The notes: generated by a model from the letters alone, not told the origin. Shown: positions 17,786 through 27,129, counted from the first letter of the stretch. The stretch is DNA of 64,000 nucleotides from CAVURS01 sp963795385 (GCA_963795385.1 CAWCHK010000012.1:5331-69330); one strand, 5' to 3'. Translations and numbers: made by a program.

Positions 17786-18882
17786 CAGCCGCCCGCCCTT
17801 CGCGCCGCGTCACGGTTGATCAGGGCGTCGACGAAGCGGGCCTGGGGGATCGTGATGATGATGAAGAACGCCGCGGCCAGGGTCACTGGCGACAGGTTGA
17901 ACAGCTTGCTCTGCCAGAGCGTGGCGGTCAGGACCACCTCGGCGATGCTGGCCGTGGACAGCAGCGCCGTGTCCTTCTGCAGGCTGATGAAGTCGTTCAG
18001 CAGCGGCGGGATGACCCGGCGGATCGCCTGCGGCACCAGAACCTTTCGCAGTGTCTGGGCATAGCTCAGCCCGAGCGACCTCGCGGCTGCGCTCTGGCTG
18101 GGATGGATCGAGGCCAGGCCGGCCCGGTAGACCTCCGCGACGTACGCCGTGTAGGTCAGGGTCAGCGCGACGATGCCGAGCCAGGCGATCGGCCAGGACG
18201 CCGTGGCCGGGAACGCCAGGGGCGCACCGAACACGACCAGCAGGATGACGACGATCGCCGGCACCGCCCGGAAGACGTCGCAGTAGACGAGCGCGATCAC
18301 GCGCAGGGGCGCACCGGCCCGGCCGGGCAGCATCCGCATGATCGCCACCAGCAGGCCCAGCAGCAGGATCAGGATCTCGGACACCACGGCGACCCAGATG
18401 TTGGTCCAGAACGCCCGGATCATCTCTGGGAAGGCCTTGCCCCACGCGCTGGACGTGAAGAACGTGTGGGCGATGCCGCCGTCGTTGGCCAGGGCCATCA
18501 GGAGCAGCCCGGCCACGATGATCGCGGCCGCGGAGTACCCCATCGCGATCTGGGCCTCCTCGCGGCCGGCGGCCGAAGCCCGCCGGGCCGGGACGAGCTG
18601 GTCGTCGTGGAGCAGTGCGGCCCGCTGACGGGCACCCGAGAACGACTGCGCCGCAGGCGACAGCGGGTAGAGGGCCAGCAGCACGAGGACAACGCCGATG
18701 ATCGTGGCCAGGGCGTTGTGGTGGTTGTAGTCGCGGATCTTCAACGCCGCAAGGACCATCAGCACGATGCCCACGACGGCCATCGCCAGGCCGGCCACCG
18801 CGAACGGGATGACCGGCCGCGGCGGGCTCGGGGTCGGACTGGGCTGGAGCTCGTCGGTGACCAGGCTGCTCGAGGCAGTCAT
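17785..18882 (-). CDS. polar amino acid ABC transporter permease (HisM/GltK type)
   Basis: Membrane protein of 365 residues. Two hydrophobic helices near the N-terminus (VIPFAVAGLAMAVVGIVLMVLAAL, ALATIIGVVLVLLALYPL) precede the standard His/Glu/Gln permease core. The core ends with the EAA loop SAAARSLGLSYAQTLRKVLVPQAIRRVIPPLLN, which docks to the ATPase. The extra N-terminal pair makes it longer than most family members, as in the larger actinomycete homologues. It sits 10 bases after the binding protein gene. Confidence 0.87.
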   Translation of the reverse strand: MTASSSLVTDELQPSPTPSPPRPVIPFAVAGLAMAVVGIVLMVLAALKIRDYNHHNALATIIGVVLVLLALYPLSPAAQSFSGARQRAALLHDDQLVPARRASAAGREEAQIAMGYSAAAIIVAGLLLMALANDGGIAHTFFTSSAWGKAFPEMIRAFWTNIWVAVVSEILILLLGLLVAIMRMLPGRAGAPLRVIALVYCDVFRAVPAIVVILLVVFGAPLAFPATASWPIAWLGIVALTLTYTAYVAEVYRAGLASIHPSQSAAARSLGLSYAQTLRKVLVPQAIRRVIPPLLNDFISLQKDTALLSTASIAEVVLTATLWQSKLFNLSPVTLAAAFFIIITIPQARFVDALINRDAARRAGG

Positions 18883-18892
18883 GGTGCGCCGG

Positions 18893-19786
18893 CTACTTGA
18901 TCGTCCAGACCGGCACGGCCGACGGGTCGCCGCCGAACGCCGGCCCGAGGTAGCTCTTCGACAGCCCGTTCAGGGTGCCGTCACCGATCATCGTCTGGAT
19001 GCCCTGGTTGAGCGCAGCCTCGTTGGCCGAGCCCTTGGGGAAGATCGCGCCGTACTTCTCACCGGTCGAGTACTGGCCGACGACCTCCAGCCTGCCGCCC
19101 GTGGACTTGGCCTCGGCCAGCACGATGGCGGTGTCCAGGAAGTCCGCGTCGACCTGACCCGAGAGCAGGCCCTGGTAGAGCGTCTGCGAGTTCGGGTAGA
19201 CCTTCGCGTTGCACTTCAGCTGGTCCTTGATGAAGGGGACCGACGTCGTGCCCGCGTAGGCCGCGCACTTCTTGCTCTTGATGTTGTCCTGGGTGACGCC
19301 GCCGCCCTTCTTCACCAGCACGCCGATGTTGGAGTCGAAGTAGGGGGTCGAGAAGTCGACGACCTTGGCCCGCTCCGGGGTGATCGAGATCTCGGCCAGC
19401 GCGATGTCGAAGGTGTTGGTGCGGCCGGCAACCAGCTGGTCGAAGGACACGTTCTTGACCGTCACCGACTTCAAGCCGGCCATGTTGGCGAGCTCGGCCG
19501 CCATGCAGTACTCGTAGCCGTCCTTGATCGACTGCGGCGTGGTGCCGTTCCACCAGCCCTGGGCCGGCAGCGTGGTCTCGACCGTCAGGGTCCCCGCCTT
19601 GGCCGGCGTGAGCTTGATGCTCCCGGTCTTGCTGGTGATCTTGCAGTTGCCGTAGCTGGCCTTGCTTCCGGATCCCGAACCGCCTGATCCCGAGCCGCTG
19701 GATCCCGAGCTCGAGCCGCCGCAGGCTGCCAGAGCCAGGGGTACGGCCAGTACGCAGGTCAGTGCCAGGGTTCGCGTGAGACGCAT
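18893..19786 (-). CDS. amino acid ABC transporter substrate-binding lipoprotein
   Basis: Secreted binding protein of 297 residues. The start at 19786 gives a normal lipoprotein signal (MRLTRTLALTC...LALAACGG), with lipidation expected at the Cys, then a flexible Gly/Ser linker. The mature part is of the SBP_bac_3 fold: GYEYCMAAELANMAGLKSV, FDQLVAGRTNTFDIALAEISIT, and SKKCAAYAGTTS. The ALAEISIT-type segment and Arg-containing loop suggest a charged or polar amino acid. Longer in-frame starts lack a signal sequence. An AAAGG ribosome site precedes the ATG. Confidence 0.88.
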   Translation of the reverse strand: MRLTRTLALTCVLAVPLALAACGGSSSGSSGSGSGGSGSGSKASYGNCKITSKTGSIKLTPAKAGTLTVETTLPAQGWWNGTTPQSIKDGYEYCMAAELANMAGLKSVTVKNVSFDQLVAGRTNTFDIALAEISITPERAKVVDFSTPYFDSNIGVLVKKGGGVTQDNIKSKKCAAYAGTTSVPFIKDQLKCNAKVYPNSQTLYQGLLSGQVDADFLDTAIVLAEAKSTGGRLEVVGQYSTGEKYGAIFPKGSANEAALNQGIQTMIGDGTLNGLSKSYLGPAFGGDPSAVPVWTIK

Positions 19787-19908
19787 GTGGAGCCTTTCTT
19801 CGCGGGCGGGGGACCCGTCGCGGTCAGTGTGTCCTTCCCGCAGGCTTCCTGTCCGGACCGGCCGCGTCAAGGACATCGGCTCCGATCCAACAAATCGTGA
19901 CCCGGCCT

Positions 19909-20751
19909 TCATTCGACGATCTCGCGGCGGATCGCGAGCCCCAGCTGGCGCATCCCGTCCAGGACGACGTCCAGGACATCTCCGTCATCTCCCTCAGGGT
20001 CATCGGCCTCCCAGTTGGCGATGACCGCGTACGCCAGCCGCCCGCCAGGTCCGGAGACCGTCCCGACGTCCGCGCGGATGCCCCGGTCGGTACCGGTCTT
20101 GTTGAGGAGGCTGACCGCCCGGCCGGCCGGATGGGCGAGGGGGTCGAGCCCGAAGGCGGATGCGACGAGCGAGAGATCCACCCCCAACGAGAGCCAGTCG
20201 CGGAGCTGGGCCGAGACGTCGACGCCGATGAGGGTCCCGCCGGCGACCTCGGCCATCAGGCGCGAGAGCTCCTGCGAATCCCCGCGCGAGAGGGTCGGGG
20301 CGTGCTCGGGCCGGCGATCGTCCCGCACCCGATCGAGGAGCTTGGTGGCCCGGAGGCCGAGGCGCCGGCCGGCCTCGTCGACCTCCGCGAGGCCTACCGC
20401 CTCGAGCAGGATGTTGGTGGCCAGGTTGTCGCTGACGCTCGCCACCAGGACGGCCAGGTCCTTGACACTGAGCCGCTCGACGCTCAGGTGCTGCAACAAG
20501 CCGGAGTCGGCGACCGGCTCGATCCCGTTGCGGCCCAGCGTCTCGTCGCCGTACTCCGGGGAGGCCGCACAGCGCCGCGCCACCTCGATCAGCAGCAGGA
20601 GCTTGCCGACACTGGCCGTCGACAGGGTCTCGGCGGGGTCGTGGCTGGCCCGGACCGCACCCTGCGGACCCCGCAGGCAGATCGACCATCGGGGGCGGGC
20701 GTCTCGTTCGGCGACGGCTCGTACCGCCGCCTGCAGCGACCCGCTGGACAT
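19909..20751 (-). CDS. serine hydrolase with class A beta-lactamase-like fold, no signal peptide
   Basis: Protein of 280 residues with the active-site motifs of the penicillin-recognising fold: SVGK (SxxK) near residue 47, VSDNLATNIL (SDN) near 107, and NKTGTDRG (KTGT) near 220. The order and spacing match class A enzymes. No export signal is visible at the N-terminus (MSSGSLQAAVRAVAERDARP), so it probably stays in the cytoplasm, which argues against a dedicated antibiotic resistance role. It is divergent from the GntR gene with only 50 bases between them. Confidence 0.8.
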   Translation of the reverse strand: MSSGSLQAAVRAVAERDARPRWSICLRGPQGAVRASHDPAETLSTASVGKLLLLIEVARRCAASPEYGDETLGRNGIEPVADSGLLQHLSVERLSVKDLAVLVASVSDNLATNILLEAVGLAEVDEAGRRLGLRATKLLDRVRDDRRPEHAPTLSRGDSQELSRLMAEVAGGTLIGVDVSAQLRDWLSLGVDLSLVASAFGLDPLAHPAGRAVSLLNKTGTDRGIRADVGTVSGPGGRLAYAVIANWEADDPEGDDGDVLDVVLDGMRQLGLAIRREIVE

Positions 20752-20767
20752 CAGGCGATCGTAGGGC

Positions 20768-20795
20768 TTGACTCTAGATTATAACTTTGTATTCT
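20768..20795 (+). promoter_or_regulatory. promoter giving a leaderless transcript for the GntR gene
   Basis: TTGACT (20768-20773) is followed after 16 bases by TATTCT (20790-20795). The spacer is strikingly AT-rich for this genome. Transcription would begin around 20802, which is the G of a GTG in frame with the regulator, and no ribosome site is present. This supports leaderless translation and fixes the likely start. Confidence 0.55.
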
Positions 20796-20801
20796 TCGCT
20801 C

Positions 20802-21581
20802 GTGCCTTCCGTGACCGCCATCGAGGACCGCCTCGCGGCCGGGGTCCAGCGGCACAGCCCCGTCCCACTGCACCACCAGATCAAGATCGCTGTCCTGCAA
20901 GGGATCGAGCAGGGGTGGCTGCGGCCCGGGGAGCAGCTGCCCCGGGAGCGCCAGCTGGCCGAGGCGCTGGGCGTCAGCCTCGCCCCCGTGCGACAGGCGA
21001 TGTTGGACCTCAGCAAGGAGGGCTACGTCGACCGGACGCGAGGCAAGGGCACCTTCGTCCGCGAGCGCAAGCTGGTGGAGAAGATCCAGATCCTCGGCAG
21101 CTTCCACGCGTCGATGGAGCGACAGGGCCTGCACCCCAAGGTCACCGTGCTGTCGAGCTCGGTCGTCTCCGCCCCGGAGGAGGTCGCCGCGGCCCTGTCC
21201 CTGCGCGGCCGGTCGGTCTGGTGCCTGCGCCGGCTGGCCACCCTCGACGACACCCCGCTGGCGCTGCTCACCGCGTGGCTCCCCGCCCGCTACGCGCGCG
21301 GCATGACGGCGAGGGACCTCGGCACCGGCTCGCTGTACGACGCGCTCGCGGAGGTGCACGGGGTCGACATGACCTCGGCCGACAACCTGGTCGAGGTGGG
21401 CCGGGCGGGCCTGGACGACGCCGAGCTGCTCGGTCTCACACCGGGATCGCCGCTCCTGCGCGTCGTCGGCATCACCCGCAGCCAGGCCGGCCGGACGGTC
21501 GAGTACTCCGACGTCCTCTACCGCCCGGAGCAGTTCCGGTTCGCCATCGAGAGCACGGCCCCTGCACGGCCCCTGCACTGA
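20802..21581 (+). CDS. GntR family regulator with UTRA domain (HutC/FrlR-like)
   Basis: Regulator of 259 residues. Residues 20-85 are the winged helix (PLHHQIKIAVLQGIEQGWLRPG, PRERQLAEALGVSLAPVRQAMLDL, GYVDRTRGKGTFV). The rest is the UTRA effector domain (PLALLTAWLPARYARGM, GSPLLRVVGITR, VEYSDVLYRPEQFRF). It precedes an APC permease and a kinase/SIS fusion, the same set as FrlR with FrlA, FrlD and FrlB in enteric bacteria, so a phosphorylated fructosamine is a reasonable inducer. GTG 20802 is chosen from the promoter position; TTG 20787 and GTG 20811 are alternatives. Confidence 0.85.
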   Translation: MPSVTAIEDRLAAGVQRHSPVPLHHQIKIAVLQGIEQGWLRPGEQLPRERQLAEALGVSLAPVRQAMLDLSKEGYVDRTRGKGTFVRERKLVEKIQILGSFHASMERQGLHPKVTVLSSSVVSAPEEVAAALSLRGRSVWCLRRLATLDDTPLALLTAWLPARYARGMTARDLGTGSLYDALAEVHGVDMTSADNLVEVGRAGLDDAELLGLTPGSPLLRVVGITRSQAGRTVEYSDVLYRPEQFRFAIESTAPARPLH

Positions 21582-21593
21582 CCTGGAGGAGAA

Positions 21594-23267
21594 ATGGCTA
21601 ACGAGGTCTCCCTGCCCTCGGACTTCGCCGAAGGTGGACAGCTCTTCGTCCGGAACGCGACCGGCCTGGTCCGGGAGGTCTCCAAGTGGGACGCCCTGAT
21701 CATGAACAGCCTGGGCATGAACGTTGCCCTCGGTGCGGTGTTCCTCCTGCTGCAGGCCCCGGGCAACTTCCCCGGCGGCAGCATGCTGCTCGCGATCGTC
21801 ATCGGGACGCTGGTGATGGCGTTCACGCTCCTCTGGGTCTACGCCGAGTTCGCCGGCGCGATGCCGCGGTCGGGTGGTGACTACGTCTTCGTGAGCCGCA
21901 CCCTGCACCCGGTCGTCGGGTGGCTGCTCTCGTGGAGCCAGGGCATGTGGCTGATCTTCTTCTGGATCGGCTTCAACGCCTGGTTCGCCCTGACCTTCGC
22001 CGTGCCGGTCACGTTCACCACCATCGGTGCAGTCACCGGGCACACCGGGTTCATCGACGCCAGCAACTCGCTGCTGGCCGAGCACACGGTGGCCGGCATC
22101 ACGACCCAGTGGTGGGTCATCCTGTTCGGCGCACTCCTGACCTTCGGGTTCTGCGCCGTCCTGATCTACGGCTCGCAGTCCTACTGGCGGCTGCAGAAGT
22201 GGCTCTTCGGCCTGGCCGGGCTCTGCCTCCTGCTCGTGGCCGGGCTGCTGCTCTTCCGCGGTGGCCAGGTCGCCGAGTCGTGGAACCAGTTCGCCAGCGC
22301 CAACAAGGGCCTGGCCTACGAGAACGTCGTCAGCACGGCCAAGTCGGCCGGGTTCGGCGGCACCAAGGGCTTCAGCCTCACGGCCACGATCCTGATGCTG
22401 CCGTGGGTGTTCTTCGTCGTCGGCTACGCGCAGGGCTCGGCCCAGATCGGCGGCGAGGTCAAGCGGGCCAGCCGCACGCAGTACTTCGCGATGGTCGGTG
22501 GCGTGCTGATCAACGGCTTCGTGCTCGCGCTGATCGTGCTGCTCTACAAGCACACGGTCGGCAACACGTGGGGGAGCAGCCTCTCCTACCTGAACAACAC
22601 GGCGCCGGACAAGCTCGCCCTGCCGGGTGGCCTGCCACCGAGCATCGTGCTGATGGGGAGCATGCTGACCGGCAGCGTTCCTCTGCTCCTGCTGATCGGC
22701 GTCGGCTTCGTCCTCTGGGCCCTGATGGGGACGCCGCTGTCGACGCTGCAGGCCACGCGCTACATGCTCGCCTGGTCGCTGGACCGCACGGTGCCCCAGC
22801 AGCTCGGTGAGGTCAACGACAAGTACCACACGCCGGTCAAGGCGATCCTGCTCTGCGGCGTCACCGGCGTCATCGCGCTCATCGCCCTGGTCCGGATTCC
22901 CCAGGCCAGCCTGCTCGGCGCGTTGCTCGCCCAGATCGTCGCCTTCATCGTGGTCAGCATCGCCGGGATCGTCTTCCCCTACCGGCTCCCCCAGATCTGG
23001 GAGGGCGGCGGCGGGCGGCGCATCCTCGGCGTGCCCGCGGTGACGCTGGCCGGGATCGGTGGCGTCATCGCCCTCGGCGGGTTGATGATCATGTTCATCG
23101 CCAACGACACCGTGAACGCGACCTTCGCCGTGACGCGGGGCATCTCGCTGAAGTTCATGATCGGCGTCATCGTCGTAGGAGCCATCTGGTACGCCGCGAG
23201 CTGGACGCTCAACAAGCGTCGCGGCGTCGACCTGGCCCTCGCCTACCGGGAGATCCCGCCGGAGTGA
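21594..23267 (+). CDS. APC superfamily amino acid/fructosamine permease
   Basis: Membrane transporter of 557 residues with about 12-14 helices. The first helices include GSMLLAIVIGTLVMAF and FAGAMPRSGGDYVFVSR, the conserved substrate-binding region of APC carriers. A good ribosome site (GGAGGAG) precedes the ATG. It lies 12 bases after the GntR gene and overlaps the kinase/SIS fusion by GTGA. In the enteric frl operon the transporter FrlA is also of this family, so uptake of glycated amino acids is the favoured role; a plain amino acid is the alternative. Confidence 0.84.
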   Translation: MANEVSLPSDFAEGGQLFVRNATGLVREVSKWDALIMNSLGMNVALGAVFLLLQAPGNFPGGSMLLAIVIGTLVMAFTLLWVYAEFAGAMPRSGGDYVFVSRTLHPVVGWLLSWSQGMWLIFFWIGFNAWFALTFAVPVTFTTIGAVTGHTGFIDASNSLLAEHTVAGITTQWWVILFGALLTFGFCAVLIYGSQSYWRLQKWLFGLAGLCLLLVAGLLLFRGGQVAESWNQFASANKGLAYENVVSTAKSAGFGGTKGFSLTATILMLPWVFFVVGYAQGSAQIGGEVKRASRTQYFAMVGGVLINGFVLALIVLLYKHTVGNTWGSSLSYLNNTAPDKLALPGGLPPSIVLMGSMLTGSVPLLLLIGVGFVLWALMGTPLSTLQATRYMLAWSLDRTVPQQLGEVNDKYHTPVKAILLCGVTGVIALIALVRIPQASLLGALLAQIVAFIVVSIAGIVFPYRLPQIWEGGGGRRILGVPAVTLAGIGGVIALGGLMIMFIANDTVNATFAVTRGISLKFMIGVIVVGAIWYAASWTLNKRRGVDLALAYREIPPE

Positions 23268-25378
23268 CGACCTCGACCGACCCGGCGGGCAGCGCCGGCC
23301 ACGTCGTCGTCGTGGGCAACCTGACGATCGACGACGTGGTCCTGCCGGACGGGCAGACCCTGATGGCCCGGCTGGGCGGCAACACGGTCCACTCGGCGAC
23401 GGCCGTCCTGGCCTGCGGCGTGCCCGTGGCCCTGGTGACCCGCAAGGGCGACGACTTCCCGCCGGAGGCGCTCGACGCGCTGGCCCGGGCCGGGGCCGAC
23501 GTGAGCGGCGTCGTCGCGGTCGCCGGGCCGACCGTCCGCAACTGGGTGATCTACGAGGCCGACGGCCGGCGGCACTGGCTCTATCGCACGCCGCCCGGCC
23601 GGTCGGCCGAGGTCGCACCGCAGGCCGCCGACCTGTCCCCCGCGCAGCTCGACGGTGCCGCGGTGGTGCACGTCGCGGCGATGCCCCTGCCCAACGCCGA
23701 GCGCGTCGTCGCGCAGGTGCGCCGGCTCGCGCCTGGAGCCCGGATCACCCTGGACACCCACGAGGACTGGGTCGGGCCGGTGCGGGAGCGGCTGCTCGAG
23801 CTGGCCCGCACGGTGGACGTCTTCGAGCCGAGCCTGGAGGAGCTGCAGGAGCTCACCGGCGCCGCGACCGCGGAGGACGGCCTGCGGGCGCTGGCGGCAG
23901 CCGGCCTGACCACGGCCGTCGTCAAGGCCGGGGCGGACGGCGCCTACCTGTTCGACGGCGACGCCGTGGTGCACGTGCCGGCCCTGCCGACGCGCGCGGT
24001 CGACACCACGGGCGCCGGCGACGCGTTCTGCGGCGGCCTCGCGGCCGGGCTGGCCAGCGGGCTGGACCCGCTCGGCGCGGTGGCCCTCGGCATCGTCACC
24101 GCCGGCACCGCGGTCGGTGCCTCCGGCAGCCTGCGCCTGCTGGCGACGGATCTGGACGGCCCCGGCCTGCGCGCGGCGGGGGCGGCGCAGGCGAGCCGGT
24201 CCCGTCGCCTGGGCTCGGCCGCCGGGGGGGTGGTGCGCGGCGCCGACCCGTCGATCAGCGGCAGTGACGGCGGCTCCTACGCCATCGACGTGATGCGCCG
24301 AGAGATCGCCATGATCCCCGACGTCGTCGCGAACGCCGTCAGCGATCCGGGTGGGCGGCTGACGGCCTTGGCGAAGTCCCTTCTCGCGCAGGACATCTCA
24401 CACCTCTGGCTGACCGGGTGCGGCGACAGCGCCTTCGCCGGCCAGGCGGCCGCCCTGGCCTTCCAACGCCACACCTCGGTGACGCCGCACCCCTGTCACG
24501 CCCTCGACCTGGCGCGGTACCAGGCCCGCTTCCTGCCGGCCGGCAGCGCCGTGATGGGGGTGTCGTTCTCAGGACGGGTCGGCCGTACGACCGAGGCGCT
24601 GCTCCAGGCCCGGCGGTTCGGGCACCCGACGTACGGCTTGACCAACGCGCCGGACGCCCAGCTGGCCCGGGCCAGTGATGTGGTGGTCCCGCTCGACGTC
24701 ACGACCCTGGGCTTCTCACCCGGCACCTCGACGTACGTAGCGATGCTCGGCAGCCTGCTGCGGCTGGCCGCCGCCGTCAGCGAGCTCGCCGGGGGCGACG
24801 GCGCCCTGGCCCGGGCCCTGGCCGCACTGCCCGAGCAGGCGGCGCGCACCCTGGACCTGTCGGCCGAGCCCGCTCTCCTTGCCGCGCAACGGCTTCAGGG
24901 CCGGGCGTGGGCGACGTTCCTGGGCGCCGGGCCGGGCGAGGCGACGGCCAGGTTCGGCGCCGCGAAGCTGTTCGAGGGACCACAGCAGCTCGCCGTCTCG
25001 ACCAACCTGGAGGAGTGGGCGCACGAGGAGTACTTCGTCACCGGGCCTGGTGATCCCGTCGTGCTGGTCAACCCCAGCGGCGCCGGCCACGACCGCGGCC
25101 TGGAGATCCTCTCGGAGCTGCGGTACGTCGGCGCGGACGCGATCGTGGTCTCCGACCTGGCCCCGCCGGCTGGCGGCCCGCCGGGCGAGCTCTGGCTGCC
25201 CCTCAGCCCGGACGTGCCGGAGGAGCTGTCACCGGTGACCGCGGCCCTTCCGTTGGCACTGCTGGGGTTCCACCTGGCCGAGCTGGGGGGCAAGCAGTCC
25301 TACAACTTCCCCAGCGAGGCGGCCCGGGGCGAGCACTACGACACCATCCACCGCGCGACGGTGGGTGAGCCGGCATGA
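23264..25378 (+). CDS. fusion of PfkB-type sugar kinase and SIS-domain deglycase (704 aa)
   Basis: Two-domain enzyme. Residues about 10-300 are a ribokinase-type kinase (VVVVGNLTIDDVVLPDG, ARLGGNTVHSA, and the catalytic DTTGAGDAFCGG near 246-257). After a Gly/Ser-rich linker, residues about 345-690 carry a double SIS sugar-phosphate-binding unit (HLWLTGCGDSAFAGQ near 385, VSFSGRVGRTTEALLQ, LEEWAHEEYFV). Kinase plus SIS matches FrlD plus FrlB, which phosphorylate fructosyl-lysine at C6 and then split it to glucose 6-phosphate and the amino acid. Here both steps would be joined in one chain. No glutaminase domain is present, so it is not GlmS. GTGA and ATGA overlaps on both sides. Confidence 0.82.
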   Translation: MTTSTDPAGSAGHVVVVGNLTIDDVVLPDGQTLMARLGGNTVHSATAVLACGVPVALVTRKGDDFPPEALDALARAGADVSGVVAVAGPTVRNWVIYEADGRRHWLYRTPPGRSAEVAPQAADLSPAQLDGAAVVHVAAMPLPNAERVVAQVRRLAPGARITLDTHEDWVGPVRERLLELARTVDVFEPSLEELQELTGAATAEDGLRALAAAGLTTAVVKAGADGAYLFDGDAVVHVPALPTRAVDTTGAGDAFCGGLAAGLASGLDPLGAVALGIVTAGTAVGASGSLRLLATDLDGPGLRAAGAAQASRSRRLGSAAGGVVRGADPSISGSDGGSYAIDVMRREIAMIPDVVANAVSDPGGRLTALAKSLLAQDISHLWLTGCGDSAFAGQAAALAFQRHTSVTPHPCHALDLARYQARFLPAGSAVMGVSFSGRVGRTTEALLQARRFGHPTYGLTNAPDAQLARASDVVVPLDVTTLGFSPGTSTYVAMLGSLLRLAAAVSELAGGDGALARALAALPEQAARTLDLSAEPALLAAQRLQGRAWATFLGAGPGEATARFGAAKLFEGPQQLAVSTNLEEWAHEEYFVTGPGDPVVLVNPSGAGHDRGLEILSELRYVGADAIVVSDLAPPAGGPPGELWLPLSPDVPEELSPVTAALPLALLGFHLAELGGKQSYNFPSEAARGEHYDTIHRATVGEPA

Positions 25379-26181
25379 CGCCCGGCGCCTCGACCGGCCC
25401 CGACGCTCCCCTGGCCGAGATCGTCCCGGAGGCCCGGCGCATCGTCGACGCCGCGGAGCAGGCGCGACTGACCCTGCGGGTGCTGGGTGGCGCCGGCGTC
25501 GCCCTGCACGACCACGTCACCGTGCCGGACAGCCTTCGACGGACGTACGGCGACATCGACGTCGTCGTACCCGCGAAGTCCACCAGGGCGACGTCGGCGG
25601 TCCTGACCGCCCTCGGCTACCTGCCGAACGAGCGGTTCAACGCGCTGCACGGCGCCCGGCGGATGCTCTTCTACGACACCGCGAACGGCCGGCAGCTGGA
25701 CGTCTTCGTCGGCACCTTCGCGATGTGCCACCAGCTCGACCTGAGCCACCGGCTCGGTGAGCACGCCCGGGCGCTCGACGCCGCGGACCTGTTGCTGACC
25801 AAGCTGCAGATCGCCGAGATCAACGCCAAGGACGTCGTCGACGCGGTCCGGTTGCTGTTGTCGCACGAGGTGGCAGACCAGCAGGTGCCGCGCGACAGTC
25901 TGGAGCCGGATGTGCTGTCCCTCAAGCGGTTGCGCGACGTCACCAGCAGCGACTGGGGCTGGTTCACGACGTTCACGGACAACCTCGCGAAGGTGCGTGA
26001 GGCGGCCCCCGGCCTGCTGGACGCCCATGACGGCGAGCGGGTGAACCGGGCCATCGACCAGGTCGACGCGTCCCTGCACGACGCTCCCAAGTCGATGCGG
26101 TGGCGGGCGCGCAGCGTGATCGGCCGCAAGACCCCCTGGTACGAGCTCCCGGAGGAAGTGGAGAGAGGTGCGACTCGGTGA
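25375..26181 (+). CDS. nucleotidyltransferase-like protein
   Basis: Protein of 268 residues. LRVLGGAGVALH followed by YGDIDVVVPAKS resembles the GG/GS and DxD motifs of minimal nucleotidyltransferases, but the flanking sequence is poorly conserved and a third acidic residue (LDVFVGTF) is only suggestive. A middle segment DAADLLLTKLQIAEINAKDVVDA is typical of this group of uncharacterised proteins. It overlaps the kinase/SIS gene by ATGA and the phosphoesterase by GTGA, so it belongs to the fructosamine-type operon. Its role there is unknown. Confidence 0.6.
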   Translation: MTPGASTGPDAPLAEIVPEARRIVDAAEQARLTLRVLGGAGVALHDHVTVPDSLRRTYGDIDVVVPAKSTRATSAVLTALGYLPNERFNALHGARRMLFYDTANGRQLDVFVGTFAMCHQLDLSHRLGEHARALDAADLLLTKLQIAEINAKDVVDAVRLLLSHEVADQQVPRDSLEPDVLSLKRLRDVTSSDWGWFTTFTDNLAKVREAAPGLLDAHDGERVNRAIDQVDASLHDAPKSMRWRARSVIGRKTPWYELPEEVERGATR

Positions 26182-27129
26182 AGGACGCCAAGATCTTCTT
26201 CGCGACGGACATTCACGGCTCGGACCGGTGTCTGCGCAAGTTCCTCAACGCCGGCAAGTTCTACGGCGTCGACGCCGTCGTGATGGGCGGTGACATCACC
26301 GGCAAGATGATCGTCCCGGTCGTCGAGGAGGGGCCGGGCCGGTACTCCGCGCACCTGTTCGGTCGCCGGCGTGAGGTCGACTCGGACGGGTTGGCCGGGC
26401 TGCACAAGTTCATCGCCGACGCGGGCTTCTACCCGCATCCGATGACGCCGGACGAGATGGCCGCGCTCCGGGAGGACCCCGCGGCGGTCGAGGAGCTCTT
26501 CCGCAAGCTGATGAACGAGACGATGAGCCGCTGGATCGACCTGGCCGAGGACCGGCTGGCCGGCACCGGGATCGAGTGCATCTTCGCGCCCGGCAACGAC
26601 GACCCGTTCTTCATCGACGACCTCCTCTCCAGCAGCGACTCGGTCGTCAATCCCGACGGCCGGGTGGTCGAGCTGCCGGGCGGCTACTCGATGATCTCCG
26701 TGGGCTACTCGAACCGGACGCCCTGGGCCTCGCCCCGTGAGCTCGACGAGGCCGACCTGCGGGCGGCCATCGACGCCGAGGTGGCCAAGCTCCCCGACCC
26801 TCGCGGGCGATCTTCAACCTGCACGTCCCGCCGAAGGACACCCCGATCGACCAGGCCATGGAGCTCGACGCCGACTTCCGGCCGGTGGTCAAGGGCGGCT
26901 CCCCGTCATCACCGGCGTCGGCAGCTCGGCCGTGCGGGACGCCATCGCGGAGTACCAGCCGATGCTGAGCCTGCACGGTCACATCCACGAGTCCCGCGGT
27001 GAGGCCCGGATCGGCCGCACCCTCGCGCTCAACCCGGGCAGCGAGTACAGCGAGGGCGTCCTGCGCGGCGTCATCGTCAACCTCTCAGCGAAGAAGGGCC
27101 TTCGTGGCTACCAGCTCGTCTCCGGTTGA
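26178..27129 (+). pseudogene. calcineurin-like metallophosphoesterase, interrupted by two frameshifts
   Basis: Begins at GTG 26178 with IFFATDIHGSDRCLRKFL and VVMGGDITGKM, the first two metal-binding motifs, then FAPGNDDPFF. After VAKLPDP near 26800 the frame shifts by one missing base to IFNLHVPPKDTPID, and near 26903 a second missing base leads to VITGVGSSAVRD and LSLHGHIHESRG, the last histidine motif. Reassembled it is about 317 residues with every metal ligand present, so the gene was recently functional or the breaks are sequencing errors in C-runs. Its end overlaps the LOG gene start. Confidence 0.72.

Noticed and set aside
20751..23618. A 955-codon minus-strand frame opposite the GntR and APC genes
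   Set aside because: Repetitive Arg/Gly/Asp/Glu composition without any domain, while the plus strand carries clear protein families with ribosome sites.
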